Under the pieces are notes generated by a model. That model was not told where the DNA came from and did not search any database. It was given only the letters and a program-made list of their open reading frames with translations. Positions 15,821-23,180 of a stretch of 32,771 nucleotides of DNA are shown one piece after another (position 1 is the first letter of the stretch; every line of letters starts with the position of its first letter). The position numbers and the translations under genes are program-made. The stretch is from CAYJAB01 sp964368305 (lineage in GTDB: Bacteria; Bacillota_I; Bacilli_A; Erysipelotrichales; Erysipelotrichaceae), in assembly GCA_964368305.1 (NCBI GenBank), contig CAYJAB010000013.1:1-32771 (forward strand). The letters are read 5' to 3'.

Positions 15821-16762
15821 ATGAATATCGTACTATTAGAACCAATTGGAGTATCAGAAAGTGAAATGCTTGATTTTTCTAGTAAAATAGAAAGCCAAGG
15901 CCATACATTTAAAGCATACCCTAAATCATTAGATGTTGATGTGTTAAAAGAAGAAGTTAAAGATGCAGATGTTATTATCATTGCAAATATGCCTTTAAAA
16001 GGTGAAGTCATTCGCTCAGCAAAAAATCTTAAATTCATTAACGTTGCATTCACTGGTGTTGATCATGTAGATTTAGAAGCAGCAAAAGAATGTAATGTTA
16101 AAGTGAGCAATGCATCTGGATATTCTAATCAATCTGTTGCAGAACTTACAATTTGTATGATGTTAGAATTATTAAGAAATGTTAGCCAAACTGAAGAAAA
16201 ATGTCGTTTAGGCCTTACAAAAGATGGACTTGTAGGATATGAATTAAGTGGTAAAACAGTTGGAATTATCGGAGTGGGTAATATCGGATTAAAAGTTGCA
16301 CACTTATTAAATGCATTTGGATGTAAAGTGCTTGGACATAGAAGAAATCCTGGAAGTGAACAATTTATTGAGTATGTTTCTCTTGAAGATTTGCTAAAAA
16401 GATCTGACATCGTTACACTTCATTGTCCTGGTGGAGCAGCAACTTTAAACCTAATTGATAAAGAAAAATTAGCAATGATGAAAAACAGCGCTTATTTAAT
16501 TAACGCTGCCCGTGGAACTGTTGTAAATCAAAATGATTTAGCAGATGCCTTAAACAATGATGTAATAGCAGGAGCTGCAATTGATGTATTTGATATTGAA
16601 CCACCTCTTGCAACGGATCATGTTTTACTTCAAGCAAAAAATACACGTGTAACACCACATATTGCCTTCGCTACAAAAGAATCTATGATTTTAAGAAAAA
16701 ATATCGTATTGAATAACTTCCTAGAATGGGAAAAAGGAAATCAAATAAATATCATTTTATAA
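15821..16762 (+). CDS. D-isomer-specific 2-hydroxyacid dehydrogenase
   Basis: A 313-residue oxidoreductase of the SerA/LdhA/GhrB superfamily interconverting 2-oxo acids and D-2-hydroxy acids. The nucleotide-binding loop GVGNIG is at 151-156. Catalytic Arg231 lies in NAARGTVV, Glu260 in DIEPP and His280 in TPHIAFA. The second Rossmann strand ends in GHRRNP (172-177), where NAD enzymes usually have Asp. The two arginines suggest NADPH preference. There is no C-terminal ACT or ASB domain, so it is not a long-form SerA. Single plus-strand gene with its own promoter; it ends in a hairpin shared with the convergent DUF2200 gene. Substrate unknown: glyoxylate/hydroxypyruvate reductase or D-lactate type are options. 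Confidence 0.92.
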   Translation: MNIVLLEPIGVSESEMLDFSSKIESQGHTFKAYPKSLDVDVLKEEVKDADVIIIANMPLKGEVIRSAKNLKFINVAFTGVDHVDLEAAKECNVKVSNASGYSNQSVAELTICMMLELLRNVSQTEEKCRLGLTKDGLVGYELSGKTVGIIGVGNIGLKVAHLLNAFGCKVLGHRRNPGSEQFIEYVSLEDLLKRSDIVTLHCPGGAATLNLIDKEKLAMMKNSAYLINAARGTVVNQNDLADALNNDVIAGAAIDVFDIEPPLATDHVLLQAKNTRVTPHIAFATKESMILRKNIVLNNFLEWEKGNQINIIL

Positions 16763-16766
16763 AATT

Positions 16767-16788
16767 AAAAAGGCCTATGGCCTTTTTA
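16767..16788. terminator. Bidirectional terminator between dehydrogenase and DUF2200 genes
   Basis: AAAAAGGCC, loop TAT, GGCCTTTTT. It is symmetric, so it can stop transcription from both sides. The minus-strand DUF2200 stop codon (16786-16788) overlaps its end. Confidence 0.88.
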
Positions 16789-17136
16789 TTTACGTAAAAT
16801 ACTTTCCATTGATTTCCCTTTAGAAAGTTCATCTACTAATTTATCTAAGTAACGAAGCTCTTGCATAAGCGGATCTGTGACTTCCTCTACTTTAACGCCA
16901 CATACTTTGCCAGTAATCATTTTTCTATTTTCATTTAATGCAGGTGCATTTTTAAAAAAATCTTCTACATTTACAGTCGTTGCTAATATAGATTTTAAAT
17001 CACTTGAAATATATCCTGTTAACCAACAAATAATTTCATCCACTTCCTGCGCAGTTCTACCTTTTTTCTCTGCTTTTTGTACATAAAGTGGATATAAATC
17101 ACTAAAATTCATTAAAAATATTCTATTTACACTCAT
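16786..17136 (-). CDS. DUF2200 family protein
   Basis: A 116-residue soluble protein matching what I recall of DUF2200, a widespread small family. It shares the blocks YPLYVQKAEKKGRT, EVDEIICWLTGY, VCGVKVEEV, DPLMQELRYLDKLVDELSKG and a final ILRK. These are strongly conserved across distant bacteria. No catalytic motif stands out and the function is unknown to me. The start has a GGGG-type SD 7 nt upstream. It is isolated between the rubrerythrin terminator and the terminator shared with the dehydrogenase gene. No clear promoter is visible, though the region is AT-rich. Confidence 0.85.
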   Translation of the reverse strand: MSVNRIFLMNFSDLYPLYVQKAEKKGRTAQEVDEIICWLTGYISSDLKSILATTVNVEDFFKNAPALNENRKMITGKVCGVKVEEVTDPLMQELRYLDKLVDELSKGKSMESILRK

Positions 17137-17168
17137 AAATTACCCCACGTTATTTAATATAATATCAT

Positions 17169-17195
17169 AAAAAAAGATGAACTATGTTCATCTTT
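17169..17195 (-). terminator. Terminator of the perR-rubrerythrin operon
   Basis: AAAGATGAAC, loop ATA, GTTCATCTTT on the minus strand, followed by a T-rich tail. The 10-bp stem is perfect. Confidence 0.9.
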
Positions 17196-17204
17196 CAATC
17201 ATTA

Positions 17205-17747
17205 TTAATAATTATTTGCTTCAATCATGAAGTAAGCTTTAGAATGATCACATACTGGACAAATTTCTGGAGCTGTCAGTGAGCTGTGTAAATGTCCACA
17301 GTTTCTACATACCCATAAAGTTGATTCTGGACGTTTGAACACTGTATCATTTTCGATATTTGCAAGTAATGCATTATATCTTTCTTCATGGTGTTTTTCA
17401 ATTTTTCCTACCATTGTGAATAAAGCTGCGATTTTTGTGAATCCTTCTTCTTTTGCATCTTCAGCCATTTTAGCATACATATCAGTCCACTCATAGTTTT
17501 CACCTTCAGCAGCTGCTTTTAAATTATCCATTGTTGTTGGAACTTTACCACCATGTAATGCTTTGAACCACATTTTAGCATGTTCTTTTTCATTTTCTGC
17601 TGTTTCTAAGAAAATTGCTGCAATTTGTTCATACCCTTCTTTTTTCGCTTGAGATGCAAAGTACGTATATTTATTACGTGCTTGAGACTCTCCAGCAAAT
17701 GCATCCATTAAATTCTTTTCAGTTTTAGTACCTTTTAAATCGTTCAT
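17205..17747 (-). CDS. rbr: Rubrerythrin
   Basis: A 180-residue peroxide-scavenging di-iron protein. The N-terminal four-helix ferritin-like domain carries the ligands in FAGESQARNKY and ETAENEKEHAK, and later EEGF and KIEKHHEERY. The C-terminal rubredoxin-like domain has CRNCGH and CPVCDH, binding the FeS4 iron that relays electrons from NAD(P)H or rubredoxin. It reduces hydrogen peroxide to water in anaerobes. It is second in an operon with perR (13-bp gap, AAAGGAG SD), a common anaerobic Firmicute arrangement, and so is probably induced by peroxide when PerR lets go of the shared promoter. Confidence 0.97.
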   Translation of the reverse strand: MNDLKGTKTEKNLMDAFAGESQARNKYTYFASQAKKEGYEQIAAIFLETAENEKEHAKMWFKALHGGKVPTTMDNLKAAAEGENYEWTDMYAKMAEDAKEEGFTKIAALFTMVGKIEKHHEERYNALLANIENDTVFKRPESTLWVCRNCGHLHSSLTAPEICPVCDHSKAYFMIEANNY

Positions 17748-17760
17748 AGTTTTTCTCCTT

Positions 17761-18153
17761 TTAGTTTTTTAGTGTCGTATGACATTTCGGACACTTACCT
17801 ATAAATACAATACCACATTTATTTACTTTAAAACCAGATTTCACTTCAATTTCATCATAAATTGAATTAACAGAAGATAATTCAATATCTACAACCGACT
17901 TACAACTTATACATTTTAAATGATGATGATCTTCTATATTATGATCAAAGCGGTCTGCAGAATCTTGAACCAATACTTTTGTAAGCATCTGATCCTCAAC
18001 CAATGAATTCAAATTACGATAAACAGTTGTTCTACTTATTGATGGATGTACCATATGTATTTCATCATATACTTCATCTGCAGTTGGATGATTGTGCATC
18101 TGTACAACTGTATCGAATATCAATGTTTTTTGAACAGTATTTCTCTTTTTCAT
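17761..18153 (-). CDS. perR: Peroxide-sensing Fur-family repressor PerR
   Basis: A 130-residue Fur-family protein with a winged helix (HPTADEVYDEI, TTVYRNLNSL) and a dimerisation domain. The structural zinc site is C81/C84 and C121/C124. The regulatory metal site of PerR is fully kept: H22 (as in HPTAD), D70, H76, H78 and D89, aligning with B. subtilis H37, D85, H91, H93 and D104. The aspartate at the last position fits PerR rather than Fur. The N-terminus is about 15 residues shorter than B. subtilis PerR. It has a consensus promoter with a palindrome and is cotranscribed with rubrerythrin, so autoregulation by peroxide is likely. Confidence 0.93.
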   Translation of the reverse strand: MKKRNTVQKTLIFDTVVQMHNHPTADEVYDEIHMVHPSISRTTVYRNLNSLVEDQMLTKVLVQDSADRFDHNIEDHHHLKCISCKSVVDIELSSVNSIYDEIEVKSGFKVNKCGIVFIGKCPKCHTTLKN

Positions 18154-18176
18154 AACTTTCCTCCTTTGATATTAGC

Positions 18177-18205
18177 ATTATATACTTATTAGTACTAAAT
18201 GTCAA
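18177..18205 (-). promoter_or_regulatory. Consensus promoter of perR-rbr with embedded palindrome
   Basis: Minus strand TTGACA (18200-18205), 17-bp spacer, TATAAT (18177-18182): a perfect sigma-A promoter. The spacer contains the perfect 10-bp palindrome TTAGTACTAA (18189-18198). A related TGCTAAT half-site lies just downstream of the -10. This is a candidate PerR-type operator, though not the classic 7-1-7 Per box. The -35 starts 6 bp after the M18 stop codon. Confidence 0.8.
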
Positions 18206-18210
18206 TAATA

Positions 18211-19503
18211 TCACACTAATTCTTTTAAGTTCAATGTATAGAATGTTTTTAAGACCTCAATCATTGCATCAAAATCTTTTACACCCGCAAGTTCTACAAT
18301 AGAATGCATTGCAAGTTGAGCAAACCCAATATCCACAGATAAGATAGAAACTTGCGATGCACTTATACTTCCCAATGTTCCTCCCCCTCTTGTATCTGAA
18401 CGATTCGTAAAGTGTTGATAAGGTTGATTTGATTGTTCAAAGCAATATTTCATAACGGAAGCGCTTAGTGCATCTGTTGTATAACTTTGTCCAGCATGGT
18501 GTTTAATCACAATCCCTTTATTTAAGAATACTTTATTTGTAGGATCTGCCTTTTCTGGAAAGTTAGGATGCACTGCATGTGCATTATCTGCACTAACAAT
18601 CATTGACTTCGCTAATGCTTGTAAGTAATGTGATTCTTGATATCCAAGTGCGTCATTTACTCTTTTTAAAATATCCATTAAAAATGTACTTGCTGCCCCC
18701 ATTCTGCTGTTACTTCCTATTTCTTCATGGTCAAAACAACTAAACACATTTATTGAGTTTTCATTGTTTGATTGCATAAATGCAAATAGGGATGAATATG
18801 CACATTCTAAATCATCCAGTCTTGGACTTAAAATAAATTCTTTATTTAATCCAGTTAATGTTGCTTTAATTCTTGGTGTTAAGAATAAATCATATAAGTA
18901 AATATCAGATTTATCCATATTTAATTGTTTCGCAATTAAACTTAATACCATCCCCTCTTCAAGTTTACCATCCGCAAATAATGGAGACATCATTGTTTGT
19001 GGATTGATTTTATACCCTTCATTCGCTTCTCTATTTTGATGAATCGCAAGACTTGGAATAACAAGTAAATCCTCATCAATCATCATTAATTTTTCTTTTA
19101 GTTTCCCATCTTCTTTTACAACCACTTTCCCAGCAATTGTTAAAGGACGATCAAACCATGTACTCATAATCATTCCACCATATGGTTCAATATTTAATGT
19201 TACATAGCTTTGTGCCGCATTGATTTCTGTAATTGGTTTTAGTTTAAACCCTGGTGAATCACTGTGGCTTGCTACAATATTAAAACCATATTTCTCTGCA
19301 ACATCGCTCATTTGAAATGCAATAATACTGCTTAGTCCTCTAATAACAAAATATTTTCCATCTTTTTTTAGATTCCATGCTTCACTTTCATCTAATTGTA
19401 TATATCCATTTTCTATTAAAGTTTCTTTCATTGTATCTACTGCATGATATGTAGAATAACTTTTGTCTAATAAAGACATCATTGATTGAATTGTATGTTT
19501 CAT
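18211..19503 (-). CDS. M18-family zinc aminopeptidase
   Basis: A 430-residue cytoplasmic aminopeptidase of the M18 (aspartyl aminopeptidase/ApeB) family, releasing N-terminal residues from peptides. Metal-binding landmarks are ASHSDSPGFKLKP (His ligand), SPRLDDLE (bridging Asp), FDHEEIGS (general base Glu and ligand Glu) and the late KHHAGQSYTTD region with a His ligand. Length and order are normal for the family. An SD (AGAGGGTAAT) and the TTGCAT-17-CATAAT promoter support the start. No terminator is seen before the perR promoter, so some read-through into perR-rbr is possible. Confidence 0.93.
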   Translation of the reverse strand: MKHTIQSMMSLLDKSYSTYHAVDTMKETLIENGYIQLDESEAWNLKKDGKYFVIRGLSSIIAFQMSDVAEKYGFNIVASHSDSPGFKLKPITEINAAQSYVTLNIEPYGGMIMSTWFDRPLTIAGKVVVKEDGKLKEKLMMIDEDLLVIPSLAIHQNREANEGYKINPQTMMSPLFADGKLEEGMVLSLIAKQLNMDKSDIYLYDLFLTPRIKATLTGLNKEFILSPRLDDLECAYSSLFAFMQSNNENSINVFSCFDHEEIGSNSRMGAASTFLMDILKRVNDALGYQESHYLQALAKSMIVSADNAHAVHPNFPEKADPTNKVFLNKGIVIKHHAGQSYTTDALSASVMKYCFEQSNQPYQHFTNRSDTRGGGTLGSISASQVSILSVDIGFAQLAMHSIVELAGVKDFDAMIEVLKTFYTLNLKELV

Positions 19504-19527
19504 ATTACCCTCTTTTCTATATTATTC

Positions 19528-19556
19528 ATTATGTTTGATATTGAATTAAAATGCAA
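19528..19556 (-). promoter_or_regulatory. Promoter of the M18 aminopeptidase gene
   Basis: TTGCAT (19551-19556), 17-bp spacer, CATAAT (19528-19533) on the minus strand. It lies just behind the ABC-F terminator. Confidence 0.65.
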
Positions 19557-19566
19557 ATACTTCTAT

Positions 19567-19590
19567 AAAAAAAAGACTAAAAAGTCTTTT
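19567..19590 (-). terminator. Terminator of the ABC-F gene
   Basis: AAAAGACT, 4-nt T loop, AGTCTTTT and a T tail on the minus strand. It begins at the last base of the TAA stop codon. Confidence 0.85.
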
Positions 19591-21146
19591 TATGCTATAC
19601 GTGTACTATATTTAGACATATCCCAAATTTCATCCACAAGCCCTTCATTAAAATCAGGCTCATGGCATACGATAAGAATTGTCCCTTTGTATTCTTTTAA
19701 TGCTTGCTTAAGTTCATCTTTTGCATCTTGATCTAAGTGATTCGTCGGCTCATCCAAAATCAAGACATTTGTTTCTTTATTAATCAGTTTACAAAGTCTT
19801 AACTTCGCTTGTTCTCCACCACTTAAGACCATGACTCTACTTTCGATTTGCTGTGTTGTTAATCCACATTTCGCAAGTGCACTTCTAATTTCATATTGTG
19901 TATACGCAGGATATGCATCCCATAAATCATCTATACACGTTTTACTATTATTTGTCGTATCTTCTTGTTCAAAATATCCTATTTGTAAATTCTCTCCTGT
20001 TTCAAGTTTACCATCTAATATCTTAACCATTCCAAGTAAACTTTTTAAAAGTGTAGATTTACCAAGTCCATTTGCTCCTGTGATTGCAATTTTTTGTCCT
20101 TTTTCTAAAACCAATCTCATTGGTTTTGAAAGAGGCATATCATATCCCGTTACAATATCATGCGCTTCAAATATGAAGCGACTTGGTGTTTTTCCATATT
20201 TAAATCTAAATTCCGGTTTCACTTTAGAAACACCAAGTTCTAAACGTTCCATTTTTTCTAAACGTTTCATGCGTGAATTTGCCATTCCGCGTGTTGCAAC
20301 ACGTGCTTTATTTCTTGCAATGAAATCTTCCATCTTTGCAATTTCTTGTTGTTGACGTTCATATGCTTTTTCATGCTGTGCTTTATTAATTTCATACACA
20401 CGTTTAAACTCATCATAGTTTCCAGCATATCTATTTATAGAAGATTGATCAACATGATAAATTAAATTCACAACATCATTTAAAAATGGGATGTCGTGCG
20501 ATATTAAAATAAATGCATTTTCATAATTCTGTAAATAATTTTTTAACCAAACAATGTGATTATCATCCAAATAGTTTGTAGGCTCATCCAACAATAAAAT
20601 ATCAGGCTTTTCAAGTAATAACTTCGTCAATAAAATCTTCGTTCTTTGTCCACCAGATAACTCATCCACAAGCTTTTCAAGTCCAATATCGCTTAAACCA
20701 AGCGCTTGTGCCACTTCATCAATTTTAGAATCAATAGAATAAAAATCATTATGATCTAAAATTGTTTGAAGATCTCCTATTTTTTCAAGCAATGCATCCA
20801 TCTCTTGTTCCGATGCATCCCCCATTTTTTCATATGAATCCATAATCTCTTTTTCAATATCAAATAAATATGAAAACGCTGTTTGAAGTGCTTCTCTAAT
20901 TGTAATTCCTTCACTTAAAACAGTATGTTGATCTAAATATCCAACTCTTACTTTATTGCTCCAAATGATTTTCCCTTCATCTGGAATTAATTTATTCGTA
21001 ATGATTTTCATAAATGTACTTTTACCTTCGCCATTTGCTCCGACAAGTCCAATGTGTTCCCCTTTTAATAATCTAAAAGAAACATCCTCAAAAATCACTC
21101 TTCCGCCAAATCCATGTGTTAATTTTTCTACTGTTAATATACTCAT
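19590..21146 (-). CDS. ABC-F family ATPase (ribosome-associated, YkpA/YbiT-like)
   Basis: A 518-residue soluble protein with two tandem ABC domains and no membrane segment. The first Walker A is GANGEGKS (36-43) with signature LSGGQ and Walker B LLLDEPTNYLD. The second has GANGLGKS, LSGGEQ and LILDEPTNHLD. Between them lies a charged helical linker (QQQEIAKMEDFIARNKARV and on to RLEKMERLE), the P-site tRNA interaction motif of ABC-F translation factors. It acts on stalled or antibiotic-bound ribosomes. It resembles housekeeping YkpA/YbiT types more than a resistance protein, but resistance is not excluded. No clear promoter was found upstream; it could be read through from the pepT-mntP unit. 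Confidence 0.92.
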   Translation of the reverse strand: MSILTVEKLTHGFGGRVIFEDVSFRLLKGEHIGLVGANGEGKSTFMKIITNKLIPDEGKIIWSNKVRVGYLDQHTVLSEGITIREALQTAFSYLFDIEKEIMDSYEKMGDASEQEMDALLEKIGDLQTILDHNDFYSIDSKIDEVAQALGLSDIGLEKLVDELSGGQRTKILLTKLLLEKPDILLLDEPTNYLDDNHIVWLKNYLQNYENAFILISHDIPFLNDVVNLIYHVDQSSINRYAGNYDEFKRVYEINKAQHEKAYERQQQEIAKMEDFIARNKARVATRGMANSRMKRLEKMERLELGVSKVKPEFRFKYGKTPSRFIFEAHDIVTGYDMPLSKPMRLVLEKGQKIAITGANGLGKSTLLKSLLGMVKILDGKLETGENLQIGYFEQEDTTNNSKTCIDDLWDAYPAYTQYEIRSALAKCGLTTQQIESRVMVLSGGEQAKLRLCKLINKETNVLILDEPTNHLDQDAKDELKQALKEYKGTILIVCHEPDFNEGLVDEIWDMSKYSTRIA

Positions 21147-21176
21147 ACTTTTACCTCACGCCTGTTTTAGTTTACT

Positions 21177-21202
21177 AAAAAACACTGAAATAGTCCAGTG
21201 TT
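21177..21202 (-). terminator. Terminator of the pepT-mntP operon
   Basis: Minus strand AACACTG, loop GACTATTT, CAGTGTT, then a T6 tract. The first arm starts within the TAA stop codon of mntP. Confidence 0.85.
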
Positions 21203-21752
21203 AAAAAAATAGATGTTCTATTAGAATTTTTAAGCCTATCGCAATTAAAATCACACCACCAAATATCTCTGCATTTTTCTGAATGTGCGATTTTAATATC
21301 TTCACTATATAAATAGATGAATAGCAGATTATAAAAGTAATCACACCGATGATAAGTGATGCATTTATTACATTTATATATAATACAGAAAATCCAAGTC
21401 CAACTGCCAGTGCATCAATAGAAGTCGCAATTGCAGCAACAACGAGCATTTTTGTAGTAAACACTTCACAATCAACTTCTTCATTTTTCGCTTCAGCAAT
21501 CATTTTTACACCAATTCCTGATAGCACCACAAATATTATCCAATGATCAAACGAAGAAATATACTCAACAAACCCAATCCCTGCAAGATATCCAATAATA
21601 GGCATAATCATTTGAAATAATGCAAAGACAAATGCAAGCTTTAGAATATATTTTTTACTGTCATTTTTGCAAATTAATACTTGCGTTACACTTACCGCAA
21701 ATGCATCCATTGCAAGTCCAATTGCAAGCAAACATATATTATAAATATCCAT
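21201..21752 (-). CDS. mntP: Manganese efflux pump MntP
   Basis: A 183-residue, six-helix membrane protein that exports Mn(II). The two signature regions carrying the transport aspartates are both present: AIGLAMDAFAVSV (about residues 11-23) and ATSIDALAVGLGF (about 109-121). The internal repeat of the family is plain. It starts 5 bp after pepT, so the two are cotranscribed. No yybP-ykoY manganese riboswitch can fit directly in front of it. In a peroxide-aware cell with PerR, Mn/Fe balance matters, but regulation here would have to come through the pepT leader. Confidence 0.95.
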   Translation of the reverse strand: MDIYNICLLAIGLAMDAFAVSVTQVLICKNDSKKYILKLAFVFALFQMIMPIIGYLAGIGFVEYISSFDHWIIFVVLSGIGVKMIAEAKNEEVDCEVFTTKMLVVAAIATSIDALAVGLGFSVLYINVINASLIIGVITFIICYSSIYIVKILKSHIQKNAEIFGGVILIAIGLKILIEHLFF

Positions 21753-21757
21753 GTAAG

Positions 21758-22972
21758 TTAACCTCTTACGATTTCACTTACAATATTTTTTATAATTTCT
21801 ACTGAAAGTTCCATTTCCTCTTTAATACAAAGTTCATGTCTTCCATGTACATTTCTTCCACCTGTACCAATATTGGGACATGGAAGACCCTCATACGTTA
21901 AGCGTGCGCCATCTGTTCCACCACGAATCGCTTCTGAGACTGGTGTTAACCCCGCTTTTTCAATCGCTAATTTTGCGATATCAATAATGTATTGTTTATC
22001 ATGAAATACTTCTTTCATATTGCGATATGTCTCTGAAATATCACAAACTACAGTATCTTTTCCATACTTATGATTCAAGTAAGATTCTATTTGTTTAAAC
22101 TGCTCTTTTTGTTTAGCAAATAAATCTGCATCATGATTTCTAATTATATATATCATTTCTGCATGATCAATATTCCCTTCCATATTCATTACATGATTAA
22201 ACCCTTCAAATCCTTCAGTATATTCTGGACGTTTTTCTGCTGGCAACATACTATTAAATTCCATTGCAATTAAAATTGCATTTTTCAATTTGTTTTTTGC
22301 ACTGCCAGGATGAATTGAAAATCCATTAATTTTTACATCCGCTTGCGCTGCATTAAAATTTTCATATGCAATATTACTTACTTCACCTCCATCGACTGTA
22401 AATGCAAAATCCGCATTAAACTCTTTCACATTAAAATGATCTGCACCCTTTCCAACTTCTTCATCTGGTGTAAAAGCAATCTTAATTGCCCCATGTTTTA
22501 CCTCAGGGTTATTCATATAATATTCAACTGCTTCCATAATTTCCGCAATGCCCGCTTTATCATCACTTCCTAAAAGTGTAGTCCCATCTGTCACAATTAA
22601 AGTCTTTCCTTTTAAATCTGTAAGTTCTGGAAAATCACTTACTTTCGTTGTAACTGTACTACTTAATTCAATATCTTTTCCATCATAATTTTCAATGATG
22701 CGTGGATTTACATTTTTACCACTATAATCTGGCGATGTATCCATATGTGCAATAAACCCTACTGTTTTTGTGCTATGTGCTACATTAGACTCAATTGATC
22801 CATACACATACCCATATGCATCCATATAAGCATTGTTTACACCCATTTGTTTTAATTCTTCCACTAATACCCTTGCAAGATCTTTTTGTTTTTCCGTTGA
22901 GGGAAATGATGTTGAACTTGCATCTGATTCTGTGTCAATTTTGACATACTTTAAAAATTTATCTACGACCAT
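21758..22972 (-). CDS. pepT: Peptidase T (tripeptide aminopeptidase)
   Basis: A 404-residue M20B metallopeptidase removing the N-terminal residue from tripeptides in the cytoplasm. The motifs are HMDTSPDYSG (first zinc ligand, general layout HxD), LGSDDKAG (bridging Asp), TPDEEVGKGAD (catalytic Glu pair), VDGGEVSN and a late GGTDGARLT plus NVHGRHE with the last His ligand. The full family length is present. A strong SD (AAGGAG) precedes the ATG. It leads a two-gene operon with mntP behind an unusual leader of about 130 nt (see 23028-23072 and 23109-23117). Confidence 0.96.
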   Translation of the reverse strand: MVVDKFLKYVKIDTESDASSTSFPSTEKQKDLARVLVEELKQMGVNNAYMDAYGYVYGSIESNVAHSTKTVGFIAHMDTSPDYSGKNVNPRIIENYDGKDIELSSTVTTKVSDFPELTDLKGKTLIVTDGTTLLGSDDKAGIAEIMEAVEYYMNNPEVKHGAIKIAFTPDEEVGKGADHFNVKEFNADFAFTVDGGEVSNIAYENFNAAQADVKINGFSIHPGSAKNKLKNAILIAMEFNSMLPAEKRPEYTEGFEGFNHVMNMEGNIDHAEMIYIIRNHDADLFAKQKEQFKQIESYLNHKYGKDTVVCDISETYRNMKEVFHDKQYIIDIAKLAIEKAGLTPVSEAIRGGTDGARLTYEGLPCPNIGTGGRNVHGRHELCIKEEMELSVEIIKNIVSEIVRG

Positions 22973-23027
22973 ATGTTTCTCCTTAATTACCTACCCGAAT
23001 ACACAAAACAATATAAAAAAGGATTCC

Positions 23028-23072
23028 TTATGTAACATTTAACTTGTCAATCATCGTACGATGACAATACAT
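23028..23072 (-). CDS. Possible 14-residue leader ORF upstream of pepT
   Basis: The minus strand ORF reads MYCHRTMIDKLNVT and stop, with a good SD (AAAGGTGA) 5 nt before its ATG. It lies inside the deduced pepT leader, between the extended -10 promoter and the pepT SD. An in-frame ATG seven codons earlier has a weaker SD. Codons 4-9 overlap the perfect palindrome TCATCGTACGATGA (23051-23064), and a short AAGG/CCTT hairpin with a T run follows its stop. It is too short to judge by coding statistics, so it may be a regulatory leader peptide or chance. Confidence 0.35.
   Translation of the reverse strand: MYCHRTMIDKLNVT
23051..23064. repeat. Perfect 14-bp palindrome in the pepT leader
   Basis: TCATCGTACGATGA reads the same on both strands. 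Flanking TTGTCA and TGACAA copies extend the symmetry imperfectly. It lies about 40-50 bp downstream of the probable transcript start, so it could be an operator acting as a roadblock or part of an RNA hairpin with a GUAC loop. Confidence 0.7.
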
Positions 23073-23108
23073 AACTTCACCTTTAAAATCCATATTATTT
23101 GCCTATTT

Positions 23109-23117
23109 ATTATAGCA
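23109..23117 (-). promoter_or_regulatory. Extended -10 promoter of pepT-mntP
   Basis: TGCTATAAT on the minus strand: TATAAT at 23109-23114 with the TGn extension at 23115-23117. No good -35 at 17 bp, which extended -10 promoters tolerate. The start would be near 23102, giving a leader of about 130 nt. Confidence 0.6.
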
Positions 23118-23150
23118 CATTAAAATACACATTTTTATAATTTTTATATT

Positions 23151-23174
23151 AAAAAAGGACCTTGTCCGGCCCTT
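23151..23174 (-). terminator. Terminator of the mutY-copA-copZ-flavin reductase operon
   Basis: Minus strand AAGGGCC, loop GGACAA, GGTCCTT (one G-T pair), followed by T6. It starts 7 bp after the flavin reductase stop. Confidence 0.85.
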
Positions 23175-23180
23175 AAAAAA

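Noticed and set aside
21147..21176. Promoter or operator TTTAGTTTACTAAA before the ABC-F gene
   Set aside because: The inverted repeat has only a 2-base centre and no -10/-35 pair is near, so neither a promoter nor a terminator can be supported.
21339..21560. Open frames on the plus strand opposite mntP and similar antisense frames opposite pepT, copA, lctP and the ABC-F gene
   Set aside because: They lack ribosome sites and mirror strongly conserved genes on the other strand.
21753..21757. Manganese riboswitch (yybP-ykoY) before mntP
   Set aside because: Only 5 bp separate pepT and mntP, so there is no room for one. The pepT leader does not show the expected paired arms either, as far as I can read.
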